DNA from: Candidatus Delongbacteria bacterium
GTDB taxonomy: Bacteria > CAIWAD01 > BS150m-G50
Assembly (NCBI GenBank): GCA_016784425.1
Contig: JADHUQ010000008.1
Span: forward strand, 1-25,963
DNA length: 25,963 bases
Reading direction: 5' to 3'
The position numbers and the translations under genes are program-made. Of the stretch, positions 15,629 through 24,106 are shown in pieces. Position 1 is the first letter of the stretch. The number at the start of each line of letters is the position of its first letter. A model generated the notes under the pieces. It searched no databases. It saw only the letters and a program-made list of their open reading frames with translations, and had not been told where the DNA came from.

Positions 15629-18600
15629 ATGAAATCACTGATACGCTTTTTTGCCGAACGACATCTCCTGGCCAACATTATCACCTTTATCGTGATCGTC
15701 CTGGGTGTTTTCTCATTGATGAGAATGAAGCGTGATATGTTTCCCAGCGTGGATATGGATCGTTTGATAATCACTACCCGTTACCCTGGAGCTTCACCGG
15801 AAGATGTGGAGTTGAATGTCACCAACAAGCTGGAAGATGAACTCCAGTCCGTTGACGGTATTGAAACGATGACCTCCTACTCCATGGAGAATATTTCCGT
15901 AATCACCATCGCCCTGGATCAGGATGTAAGTGACACCGACGACACCAAACGTGACATCCGTGATGCCGTGGGCAGGGTGAGCGACTTTCCGGAGGAGGTG
16001 ACCGACGCCCCCTATATTCTGGAGGTCAAATCGGAGAACTTCGAAATACTCTGGGTGGGGGTGGCCGGTGATGTCCCCTACCACGAACTTCGCAATTACG
16101 CGAAGTTGTTTGAAAAGAAACTGAAGATGATTGAGGGGGTCTCCCGGGTTGCGAAGGTGGGCTACCTGGAACGGGAGATTCAGATTGAGGTCTCGCAAAG
16201 CGCCATGGACCGGTATCAGATTCCGCTGCGTGACATTGTCTCGGCAATCCAGCTGCGCAATATCCGCTCTACCGGCGGTTCTTTTGAATCATACACCAGC
16301 GACAAGAGTATCGTTGCCCTGGCTGAATTCGAGGAGCCTGGCGAGGTCGGCGAGGTGATTATCCGTTCCTCCTTCGAGGGGCCCCGTATCGTAGTGAGCG
16401 ATCTCGCTGTTATCCATGATGATTTTGAACCGGAAAAGACCCGGTTTCGCATGAACGGCAGGGAGGTTATCGCGTTCAAGGTACTCAAGAACAAGAACGC
16501 CGATGTCATCCGGGTGGTTGATGCCGTCAAGGAGTTCATGGCGAGCGAAGAGGAACTGTTGCCACCCGGGATTGAACTGACCTGCTCCTCGGACATGTCG
16601 CGGTTTGTCAAGAACAGGCTTGGGGTTTTGACCATCAACAGCCTTATCGGTCTTTGTCTGGTACTGATAGTGCTGTTCGTCTTTCTCAACTTCCGTACCG
16701 CCTTCTGGGTGGCGATGGGAATCCCCCTCACCCTGTTGGGGGTCTTTTTTGTGAGCCCCTTCTTTGATGTGCACATCGACCTGATCACAATGATGGGTCT
16801 TATTCTGGTGATCGGGCTGATTGTGGATGATGCTATCGTGGTCGCCGAAAATATCGCCCACCGCCGGGAGATGGGCGACACCAAGGCGGAAGCGGCCGTC
16901 AATGGAACCTATGGTGTCATCCGACCGGTGTTTTCGACCATCATCACCACGATCATGGCTTTTGGATCGATGTTCTTTATGACCGGCACCATGGGCAAAT
17001 TCATCTATTCGATTCCGCTGATCATCATCCTCGCCCTCGTTATCTCTTTTCTGGAAGTGGTGCTGATTCTGCCTGCTCATATTACTGCGGGCAAAGAGCA
17101 TATAAAGGATGGCAAAGCAAGATTCAACCGTCACCGCTGGTTCGATGTTCTGCGTGACAATTATCAGCACCTGATGGCTCATGTGCTGACCCTCCGCTAT
17201 CTGGTCATTGCCCTGTTCATTATCACTCTGGCCGGGACTTTCTGGTTTGCCAGTAACCATATGCGCTTCATGATGTTTCCCGCCAACACAGCGGACCTGT
17301 TTTACATGACGATGGAACTGCCTACCGGCTCCTCTCTGGACGCCTCTACTGACAAGGTCAGGGAGGTGGAGTCTCTACTCGAGCAATTGCCCACAGGCGA
17401 GCTGGAATCATACTGGACTATTATCGGCAGTCTGGGTGGCGGTGAGTGGTTCACGCCGGGGGAGAGTGAAAACTGGGTCTTCATGTCGGTTACCCTCACC
17501 CCTTTTGCTGAAAGGAGCAGAAACGCAGAACAGATTGTGGGTGAACTGCGGGCAGCTGCGGCAGAGCTTTCTGGAATCGAAGCGATCAACTTCATGGTTG
17601 ATTCCGGTGGTCCGCCGGTAGGTCGACCCATTGCGCTGCGAATTGTCGGGAGTGATGATCTGCAGCGATCCGCCCTGGCCGATTCAATCGTTATCTATCT
17701 GGGCCAGTTGGATGGTGTTTCAGATATTGTCCGGGATGATAAACTTGGCAAGGAGCAGGTTGAAATTCTGATTGATCACAACCGTTTATCTGAACTGGGT
17801 CTAACTGTGGCTGATATAGCCCAGAATGTCCGTCTGGCTTACGATGGAATGGTGGTTACCAGGGTACGGTACGGTGATGAGGATGTGGGTTTCAGGGTTC
17901 TGCTCGAGGAAAAAACCCGCTCCCAACAGGACCACCTCGGTCAGCTGCGTATCCCCAACCGGCAGGGTAGATTGATCCCGCTTGAAAGTGTCGCACGGTT
18001 CAGAACCGGTCCCGGTCCATCCAGCTATTTCCATTACGATGGTGAACGGTCGGTCACAATTTCAGCCGACCTGCTCAAAGAGAGCAGCCTGACCCCCCTG
18101 GAGGCTACCACAGCGGTGTTTGATCACTTCGATCTCAACCGGGACTGGCCCGGGCTCCGCTTTGCCATCAGCGGGGAAGCACAGGAGCAGGAAAAGTCCA
18201 TGGTCGATCTGGGTGTCGCGCTGGCGCTGGCTGCAATTGGCATCTACCTGGTACTGGTTTTGTTGTTCGGTTCGCTGCTCCAACCACTCCTGGTTATGTT
18301 TGCCATCCCCTTCGGCCTGATTGGCATTATCGGCGCGTTTGCCATGCATAACGAACCACTCGGTTTTCTGGCGATGATGGGGGTCATCGGTATGATGGGG
18401 GTGGTGGTGAATGACTCCCTGATCCTGGTCAACTTCATCAATCAGCACCGCAAGGATTTCCCTGAGAAGAAATTCAAAAGAATTGTGGCTGAAGGGACGG
18501 CCGGTCGTTTGCGGCCGATTCTGCTCACCTCGATCACAACGGTGGCCGGACTGTTGCCAACCGCCTACGGTCTCGGTGGCAGCGATCCTTTTGTAGCCAC

Positions 18601-18778
18601 GATGGCGCTGGCCATGGGCTGGGGAATTCTCTTCGCCACACCGCTAACCCTGTTGCTGCTGCCCTGTCTCTATATGGTTCAGTATGATCTTGGCAAACTG
18701 ATCAGGAAGTTCCCCGGTTGCAAAAGTTTCTATTTCTTCCATTGTGAAACCAAACAGCTGGAAGCGGCAACCGAGTAG
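15629..18778 (+). CDS. RND family efflux permease (AcrB/HAE1-like)
   Basis: This 1049-residue proton-driven inner-membrane transporter has full family length. TM1 is about 12-31, followed by the porter domain opening (FPSVDMDRLIITTRYPGASPEDVE). Helices TM2-TM6 start near 332 and contain the proton-relay pair Asp400-Asp401 in GLIVDDAIVVAENI. A second periplasmic half follows (about 545-855), then TM8-TM12 with GVVVNDSLILVNFIN and the RLRPILLTSITTVAGLLPTAYG signature. The AcrB TM10 lysine appears replaced by Asn in VVNDS, as in a subclass of RND pumps. Substrates cannot be predicted. GAGG upstream of the ATG supports the start. The gene follows TolC by 21 bp and precedes the patatin gene by 53 bp, so the three are likely co-transcribed. 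Confidence 0.95.
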   Translation: MKSLIRFFAERHLLANIITFIVIVLGVFSLMRMKRDMFPSVDMDRLIITTRYPGASPEDVELNVTNKLEDELQSVDGIETMTSYSMENISVITIALDQDVSDTDDTKRDIRDAVGRVSDFPEEVTDAPYILEVKSENFEILWVGVAGDVPYHELRNYAKLFEKKLKMIEGVSRVAKVGYLEREIQIEVSQSAMDRYQIPLRDIVSAIQLRNIRSTGGSFESYTSDKSIVALAEFEEPGEVGEVIIRSSFEGPRIVVSDLAVIHDDFEPEKTRFRMNGREVIAFKVLKNKNADVIRVVDAVKEFMASEEELLPPGIELTCSSDMSRFVKNRLGVLTINSLIGLCLVLIVLFVFLNFRTAFWVAMGIPLTLLGVFFVSPFFDVHIDLITMMGLILVIGLIVDDAIVVAENIAHRREMGDTKAEAAVNGTYGVIRPVFSTIITTIMAFGSMFFMTGTMGKFIYSIPLIIILALVISFLEVVLILPAHITAGKEHIKDGKARFNRHRWFDVLRDNYQHLMAHVLTLRYLVIALFIITLAGTFWFASNHMRFMMFPANTADLFYMTMELPTGSSLDASTDKVREVESLLEQLPTGELESYWTIIGSLGGGEWFTPGESENWVFMSVTLTPFAERSRNAEQIVGELRAAAAELSGIEAINFMVDSGGPPVGRPIALRIVGSDDLQRSALADSIVIYLGQLDGVSDIVRDDKLGKEQVEILIDHNRLSELGLTVADIAQNVRLAYDGMVVTRVRYGDEDVGFRVLLEEKTRSQQDHLGQLRIPNRQGRLIPLESVARFRTGPGPSSYFHYDGERSVTISADLLKESSLTPLEATTAVFDHFDLNRDWPGLRFAISGEAQEQEKSMVDLGVALALAAIGIYLVLVLLFGSLLQPLLVMFAIPFGLIGIIGAFAMHNEPLGFLAMMGVIGMMGVVVNDSLILVNFINQHRKDFPEKKFKRIVAEGTAGRLRPILLTSITTVAGLLPTAYGLGGSDPFVATMALAMGWGILFATPLTLLLLPCLYMVQYDLGKLIRKFPGCKSFYFFHCETKQLEAATE

Positions 18779-18831
18779 GCCTCGAAACAGAATGATACGG
18801 TGACAGCTGCAGATAAAAATGGCGGTGTAGA

Positions 18832-21066
18832 TTGAAGATACTCACTGGATTCATACCGGCTTCGCTGATACTGGTCCTGCTGATCGCAGCTCCTGTTTCC
18901 CGGGCACAGACAGTGGAGCAGGGGGCGGTTAAACCAAAAATCGGACTGGCCCTGAGTGGGGGCGGTGCGAAGAGTTTTGCCCATATCGGTGTGCTGCGGG
19001 TTCTGGAGGAGCTGGATATAGAAATCGACTACATTACCGGAACCAGCATGGGGAGCCTGATCGCCGCGCTCTATGCCAACGGGTACAGTGCTGCCAGAAT
19101 CGAACAGATGTTGATGAAGCAGAACTGGCCGGAGCTCCTGTTCTCAGACGAGATTTTACGGCGCAGCCTTTCGATGGACGAAAAGGGCGAAGACGCTGTC
19201 TATATAGCCTCTTTTGCCATCGAAGACTGGCGGATCCAGCTTCCCAGCGGTCTTAACTCCGGCCAGAAGCTGCTGACGCTGATTACCCGCCTGACCTGGC
19301 CGGTCATAGTAACTGAAGATTTCAACGACTTTCCGATCCCGTTCCGTTGTATAGCTACCGATCTGGTGACCGGGGAGGCGGTCGTCCTGAAAAGCGGCTT
19401 TCTCCCGGACTGTATCCGTGCCAGCATGTCCTTTCCTTCAGTACTGTCTCCGATTGAGATTGGCGGAAGGATGCTGGTGGACGGGGGGGTCTGCCGCAAT
19501 CTCCCGGTAAGTGACCTGCTGGAAATGGGGGCTGACATTGTTATCGGGGTGGATGTGGGAGCGCCGTTGCACCGCAAGCATGAATTGAACTCTATTGTTG
19601 AGGTAATGGAACAGCTGGTCTCATTTCAGGGATGTACTTCCAACGAAAAGCAAAGAGGACTCTGTGATATCCTCATTGAGCCGGATGTTACCGGTTATGA
19701 TGCCGGGAGCTTCGGAGCTGTAGACACCCTCCTGGCGTTGGGGGAAGTTGCTGCCCGCAGCCAGTTGGCAGCACTTTCCGCTCTGGCTGATTCCCTGCAG
19801 CAACTCCAGGAGTATCATCCCCGGTTCATACCGCTTTCAACCAACAATCCGGTCCATGTCCAGCAGGTCGAAATTGAGGGCCTGCACAATGTTCCCAGGA
19901 GTCTCCTGCGTGGAAATCTCCAGATTTCGGCAGATTCCTGGCTGACGCTGCAGGAACTTGAAGACGCGATCCAGCGGATTTATGGCAGCGGTTTCTTCGA
20001 GAGGGTGACCTACCGTTTTGAACCGGTTTCCGGGTGTGAAAAGCTGACCATAAAGGTGACCGAGAAGACCGCTGACCTGTTCCGGTTCGGCCTGCATTAC
20101 AATTCCGATATCAAAGCGTCGGTGAATCTCAATACTACCTTCCGCAATAAAATCGGTGCGGGATCGCGCTTGAGTCTGGCTGCCAAGTTGAGTGATACTC
20201 CCAAATTCAGGGTGTCCTATTTCATACACCTGGGATGGAAACCGGGCATTGGTCTGGGTGTGACCGGGACCTATGAGAATCTTCAGGTACCTATTTACTA
20301 TGCACCGGAAAATCGACTTTCCGCTCTCGTTGATTTCTCGGTTTACCAGATGGAGTTACAACTGCAGACAATATTTTCTAATGCTTTCACCATTGGGGGA
20401 ATTCTGCAGTTTGAGCACGACATATTTGACCCGTTGATTGCCCCGGCCGAGTGGAACTTTGAGTTGTCAACTCTGGATTTGGGAGTTATCAGAGGATTTT
20501 TTTCATATGACACCTACGATCGCACTCTTTTCCCCCGCACCGGCATGGCTATATCCGGAAGTTCAGAATATGTGACAGATCTACATGCCGAGAATTATTA
20601 CTTTAATGATCCCAGATCGTTTATAAGATATCGTTTGTATTTCGGGTTCAATTACCCTCTCAACAGAGCGCTGGTCCTCTTCAACCGCTCTTACGCCGGT
20701 TTGCTAGACAATAAGGGAGCCATACCGGGGAATTATCTGTTTTATTTAGGTGGGCAACGGTTGCTCATGCAGGGTCTTTTCCCTTTCTCGGGTCTGCATT
20801 TCATGGAACTCCCGGTTGGACAAATGATGGTTATCCAGCCCGGGCTTCAATGGGAAGTATCGGAAGATCGTTATCTGATCCTTCAAAACAGTTTAGGTCT
20901 CATCAGGGAGAGCGATGGCGAAATTATGGCACCAGAGCGACTGATTTCCGGTATCAGTATCAGTTTCGCCATGTTGACACGAATTGGTCCCATAGAATAC
21001 ACTGTGATGAGAAGCAGTGAACACGATGAATTCGACACCTTCTTCAGTCTCGGATTTCCGTTTTGA
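18832..21066 (+). CDS. Patatin-like phospholipase with POTRA and outer membrane barrel (type Vd autotransporter)
   Basis: This 744-residue protein matches the length and order of type Vd autotransporters such as PlpD and FplA. A signal peptide ends near SRAQT (about 24-26). The patatin domain (about 36-325) has the oxyanion loop LSGGGAKS (41-48), the nucleophile elbow GTSMGS with Ser72 and the catalytic DGG with Asp217, so the Ser-Asp dyad is intact. A POTRA domain (about 341-412, VQQVEIEGLHNVPRSLL...GFFERVTY) leads into a 16-strand-type BamA-like barrel ending FFSLGFPF, with the terminal Phe typical of Bam substrates. Such proteins display or release a phospholipase A or lipase at the cell surface. 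Translation must start at the TTG (18832), since no ATG or GTG lies between it and the upstream in-frame stop; the ribosome site is weak. It is last in the TolC-RND cluster. Confidence 0.92.
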   Translation: MKILTGFIPASLILVLLIAAPVSRAQTVEQGAVKPKIGLALSGGGAKSFAHIGVLRVLEELDIEIDYITGTSMGSLIAALYANGYSAARIEQMLMKQNWPELLFSDEILRRSLSMDEKGEDAVYIASFAIEDWRIQLPSGLNSGQKLLTLITRLTWPVIVTEDFNDFPIPFRCIATDLVTGEAVVLKSGFLPDCIRASMSFPSVLSPIEIGGRMLVDGGVCRNLPVSDLLEMGADIVIGVDVGAPLHRKHELNSIVEVMEQLVSFQGCTSNEKQRGLCDILIEPDVTGYDAGSFGAVDTLLALGEVAARSQLAALSALADSLQQLQEYHPRFIPLSTNNPVHVQQVEIEGLHNVPRSLLRGNLQISADSWLTLQELEDAIQRIYGSGFFERVTYRFEPVSGCEKLTIKVTEKTADLFRFGLHYNSDIKASVNLNTTFRNKIGAGSRLSLAAKLSDTPKFRVSYFIHLGWKPGIGLGVTGTYENLQVPIYYAPENRLSALVDFSVYQMELQLQTIFSNAFTIGGILQFEHDIFDPLIAPAEWNFELSTLDLGVIRGFFSYDTYDRTLFPRTGMAISGSSEYVTDLHAENYYFNDPRSFIRYRLYFGFNYPLNRALVLFNRSYAGLLDNKGAIPGNYLFYLGGQRLLMQGLFPFSGLHFMELPVGQMMVIQPGLQWEVSEDRYLILQNSLGLIRESDGEIMAPERLISGISISFAMLTRIGPIEYTVMRSSEHDEFDTFFSLGFPF

Positions 21067-21123
21067 CCTGGACTTCCACTTGTTGGTCGGCGTAGAAATG
21101 GCCCGAAAACTCCCCCATATAGA

Positions 21124-21172
21124 TTCCCGGGAAATCTGAATTCCCGGTTGAACGGCAATTGAAAGCCGGGAA
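21124..21172. repeat. Cluster of TTCCCGG inverted repeats between convergent genes
   Basis: TTCCCGGGAA (21124-21133, a 10-bp palindrome), TTCCCGG (21141-21147) and CCGGGAA (21166-21172) can fold into alternative stems of five to seven base pairs. They lie in the 157-bp gap between the convergent patatin and serpin genes. No T-run is present, so a factor-independent terminator is not certain; a 3'-end stabilising structure for either transcript is possible. Confidence 0.4.
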
Positions 21173-21223
21173 ACCCAGGTTTCAAGCCTTGATACTACCG
21201 GGGCCTCTTCCGGGAGTCTGGTC

Positions 21224-22519
21224 CTACTCCTCCCCACCAGTCTGTTCCACCAGCCTGCCGACAAAGAGCAGGCTGCCGGTCCGGTTGTCCTGAATCAGGA
21301 AGATAAAGGGATGATCCGCCCGGAAGGTCGGCCAGTTCGGCATACTGGTCGCCACCATCACCAGGGCTGTTGCCGCAGCCGCTTCAGTACCCACTTCGTT
21401 TACATCGACGAAAGCCTTGTGGATGGCAGCTCCGATATAGAGCCACCCCGGCTGACCGTCCATACCGCTGAAATCAGCCGCCGCCGGATCAAAAGCGTCG
21501 GTCATCCCCATGGCACGCAGAGTATTACCCAGTTGAAATTCCGAGGTCAGCTTGAAGCGGGGCAGGTGAACCGCCACCTTCTGCTGGACCAGGCGGCTGC
21601 GCCACTCGGCCAGATGCGAAGCGGTAAGACCTCGCTCCAGTCGGGCCAGACCATTCCGCTCCTGCGGTAACAGCACCAGTAGTGAAAGCTCGTCTCCCCT
21701 GTAGGGCAGCTGTAACAGTTGCAGTGAGTCGAGATCAGCATAGCTGAAGACTTCGGTCTGACTCATCATCGGAACTTTGGCCGATTTGGAGGAGCCGCTG
21801 TAAAACGGCGCATCGTAAGTGTGGTCCGGATCGAAAGGACTCTCCCAGTTTCCCATGAAGTAGATGGCATTTACCAGCACCAGGCGGGTCATTGCGCTGA
21901 GCACACCAGGCTGGAGCAGGTCCTTTATTTTGTCGTTGGTCTTTGCCTCGACCCACCGGTTGATCAAACCACGGGCGGCTTCCCGGTCGCTCTTGTAATC
22001 CACCGCGCTGATCTCAGTTCCGTAATAGTGAGCAATAAGCTCCAGGTAGCTCTCCAGAAACGGGTAATCCTTTTGTGGCCAGAGGGAGTTGGCGCTGTTA
22101 AGCGTAACATTGCCCGCCGCCTGTACCTGTTCCAGCATGGAATCCAACCGGGCAAAAGCGGGATGCAGCAGCTCCGGCTCCAGTGTGAAGTGCAACGCCT
22201 CAGCCATCTGATCGGCTGTCCGCTGGCGGGCACCGGCCTGCGCCATCCCGAAAGCGGAGGATATACTCCAGGGGGAGAAGAAAAGATTTCCCCTGGTTTG
22301 AGCCAGTCGCCGGTAAAGGTCAAGTGCGAAGGCAGAATTGTCCTGCGCCAGGGTTGCAGCGGCGGCAGAGAGGTCGGACTCGCTGATAGGCGCCATCGTG
22401 TGTCCCGGTTCCCCGGGCTTTACACCAGCCTGGTCACCTGTGTTCCTGCAGGCGGTCAGGAAAATGAGTACCACGCAGAGCGCTACGGGTAAAGTCGCGA
22501 ACCTGAACCGGATAAACAT
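21224..22519 (-). CDS. Serpin-family protease inhibitor, lipoprotein
   Basis: This 431-residue protein begins with a lipoprotein signal (LIFLTAC, Cys24) and a short linker, then a complete serpin fold (about 55-431). Signatures include NLFFSPWSISSAFGMAQAGA, NSANSLWPQ, LVLVNAIYFMGNWESPF, LLVLLPQE and the C-terminal DHPFIFLIQDNRTGSLLFVGRL. The reactive centre loop hinge EVGTEAAAATA (about 375-385) has small residues only, as in inhibitory serpins. Aligned with alpha-1-antitrypsin from the hinge, P1-P1' would be Thr391-Ser392 within MVATSMP, suggesting elastase-like or other small-residue-preferring proteases as targets. Membrane anchoring puts the inhibitor at the cell surface or in the periplasm, where it could control the cell's own or foreign proteases. 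GGAAGGAG six bases before the ATG supports the start. It diverges from the esterase gene at 22765 across 245 bp. Confidence 0.95.
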   Translation of the reverse strand: MFIRFRFATLPVALCVVLIFLTACRNTGDQAGVKPGEPGHTMAPISESDLSAAAATLAQDNSAFALDLYRRLAQTRGNLFFSPWSISSAFGMAQAGARQRTADQMAEALHFTLEPELLHPAFARLDSMLEQVQAAGNVTLNSANSLWPQKDYPFLESYLELIAHYYGTEISAVDYKSDREAARGLINRWVEAKTNDKIKDLLQPGVLSAMTRLVLVNAIYFMGNWESPFDPDHTYDAPFYSGSSKSAKVPMMSQTEVFSYADLDSLQLLQLPYRGDELSLLVLLPQERNGLARLERGLTASHLAEWRSRLVQQKVAVHLPRFKLTSEFQLGNTLRAMGMTDAFDPAAADFSGMDGQPGWLYIGAAIHKAFVDVNEVGTEAAAATALVMVATSMPNWPTFRADHPFIFLIQDNRTGSLLFVGRLVEQTGGEE

Positions 22520-22764
22520 GAGTGACTCCTTCCTCTAAAATGCATTGTTCAGGGCTTTCACAGGTCAGGCGAAGCCCACTACTGTGCATAATCTACTCAT
22601 TTCCGCAGAAGATCACAGTGGAATGAATCCGCTTTGCAGCAGCAAAAAAATGGTATTTTCATTATATTGCCATGCAGCAAACCCTGCTCAACCCTGTTCA
22701 GAAACAGCAGCAGTCTCATTTCTACCTCCCCGGCGGTAGTCAAGCATCGATTATTGGAGGATGA

Positions 22765-24006
22765 ATGCGGAAAGGTTCCGTTGTGGCCAACTCACGCCAA
22801 ATCACAGTTCTGGCACTACTCTGGGTGCTGCTGGGACCGCAGGCCGGTGCTCAGGCCGCAACGGCCGTGATACACTTTGAGTTGGGCACGATTCCCACCG
22901 ACATGCCACCTGAGGCGGAGCTCTACCTGGCAGGCAATTTCAACAACTGGGATCCTGCCGACAGCAAAGCCCGCTTCCTGTCGGATCACGAAGGCTATCA
23001 CCTGACCCTGTCGTTTCCGGAATACCCGGTTTACCTGGAGTTCAAGGTTACCCGCGGCAATTGGGATACAGTGGAAAAGAACGCCGACGGCAGCGAGCGG
23101 GACAACCGGATTTACACCCTCGCCAGCTCACGGGACACTTTACAGATCGTGGTTGCCGGCTGGAGTGAACAGGCCGACGATACTGCTGTGTCCACCGCCA
23201 GCGGCAATATCGTGCTGTTGACCGGCTTCGAAATGCCGCAACTGCAACGCAACGGCACCATCAGGATTTACCTCCCGGCAAACTACCACAGTTGCGCCTG
23301 CCGTTTTCCGGTAATGTACATGCATGACGGCCAGAATCTGTTTGACGACTCCACCGCTTTTGCCGGGGAGTGGGGTGTGGATGAAATTCTGGAAAGCCCG
23401 CAGCAGAAAGGCCGTCTCAAGGGGCTGATTGTCGTTGGAATCGACAACGGCGCCGAGCTGCGCGTGAGTGAGTACGCCCCCTGGGATTTCAACTATGATG
23501 ACGAGACAGTTCACGGGCGTGGCGACGACTACCTCAATTTTATCGTGCAGACCCTCAAGCCGTTTATCGACCAGAATTACCGGACTCTCCCGGACCGTAA
23601 TCACACCGCCCTTGCCGGCAGCTCCCTGGGCGGGTTGATCTCGCTTTACGGTGGCTTGCGGCACCAGGAGGTCTTCAGCCGGGTGGCCGCCCTCTCCCCC
23701 TCGGTTACCGAGAGGTTTGTCGGTAGCAATCTGGAGGAGTTTATCGCCAAACAGGGACGGCAGTATCCCCTGCGTGTTTACCTCGACATGGGTGATCGGG
23801 AGGGGGGAGCCTACGACGCCGTGGCAGCGGTACAGGCTGTGCAGCGGACAGTGCAGCTGATGCAGGCAGCCGGTTTCGGGGCAGACGAGTTACGTCTGGA
23901 GATTATTCCGGGCGGTCGTCATAACGAAAGTAGCTGGCAGGCTCAAATGGAAGATATCCTGATCTGGTTGTGGGAAGATCAGGTAGGTCCGGTGCAGTCT
24001 GAATAG
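22765..24006 (+). CDS. Exported esterase (PF00756 type) with N-terminal starch-binding-like domain
   Basis: This 413-residue exported hydrolase has a signal peptide (about 1-30, ending GAQA). An N-terminal CBM20/CBM48-like beta-sandwich (about 33-130) carries AGNFNNWDP, then EFKVTRGNWDTVEKNADG and DNRIY. The esterase domain (about 145-405) has the YMHDGQNLFD loop, the nucleophile elbow AGSSLGG with Ser287, a candidate acid at Asp341 or Asp344 (YLDMGDREG) and His386 in PGGRHNESSW. All three triad elements are therefore present. The N-terminal module may bind a polysaccharide or just orient the active site. Unlike the paralogue at 1749-3194 it has no PNPFN sorting tail, so it probably stays periplasmic or is released differently. 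GGAGG lies four bases before this ATG. An out-of-frame ATG at 22761 directly follows the ribosome site. Confidence 0.9.
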   Translation: MRKGSVVANSRQITVLALLWVLLGPQAGAQAATAVIHFELGTIPTDMPPEAELYLAGNFNNWDPADSKARFLSDHEGYHLTLSFPEYPVYLEFKVTRGNWDTVEKNADGSERDNRIYTLASSRDTLQIVVAGWSEQADDTAVSTASGNIVLLTGFEMPQLQRNGTIRIYLPANYHSCACRFPVMYMHDGQNLFDDSTAFAGEWGVDEILESPQQKGRLKGLIVVGIDNGAELRVSEYAPWDFNYDDETVHGRGDDYLNFIVQTLKPFIDQNYRTLPDRNHTALAGSSLGGLISLYGGLRHQEVFSRVAALSPSVTERFVGSNLEEFIAKQGRQYPLRVYLDMGDREGGAYDAVAAVQAVQRTVQLMQAAGFGADELRLEIIPGGRHNESSWQAQMEDILIWLWEDQVGPVQSE

Positions 24007-24094
24007 GCATTACAGATTAATTCAGGAGTGCAACCGACGCTGCTGGAGAACTACAGGATACCGGCACTCCATTGCAACTCAACATGAACTGTGT

Positions 24095-24106
24095 GGGGGG
24101 GGGGGG
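24095..24106. repeat. G12 homopolymer abutting a start codon
   Basis: Twelve consecutive Gs end exactly at the ATG of the Asp-box protein gene, so the tract itself must serve as the ribosome binding site or its spacer. Tracts of this length are prone to slipped-strand mispairing. A CGGCAC-TCCA-TTGCA sequence at about 24062-24075 resembles a sigma-54 promoter but is one base too short. Confidence 0.85.

Noticed and set aside
22633..22669. TTGCAG and TATATT ahead of the second esterase gene as a promoter
   Set aside because: The spacing is about 23 bases, too long for a sigma-70 promoter.
24062..24075. Sigma-54-like sequence CGGCAC-N4-TTGCA before the Asp-box gene
   Set aside because: The gap between the -24 and -12 elements is one base short of the strict requirement, and the first T is missing.
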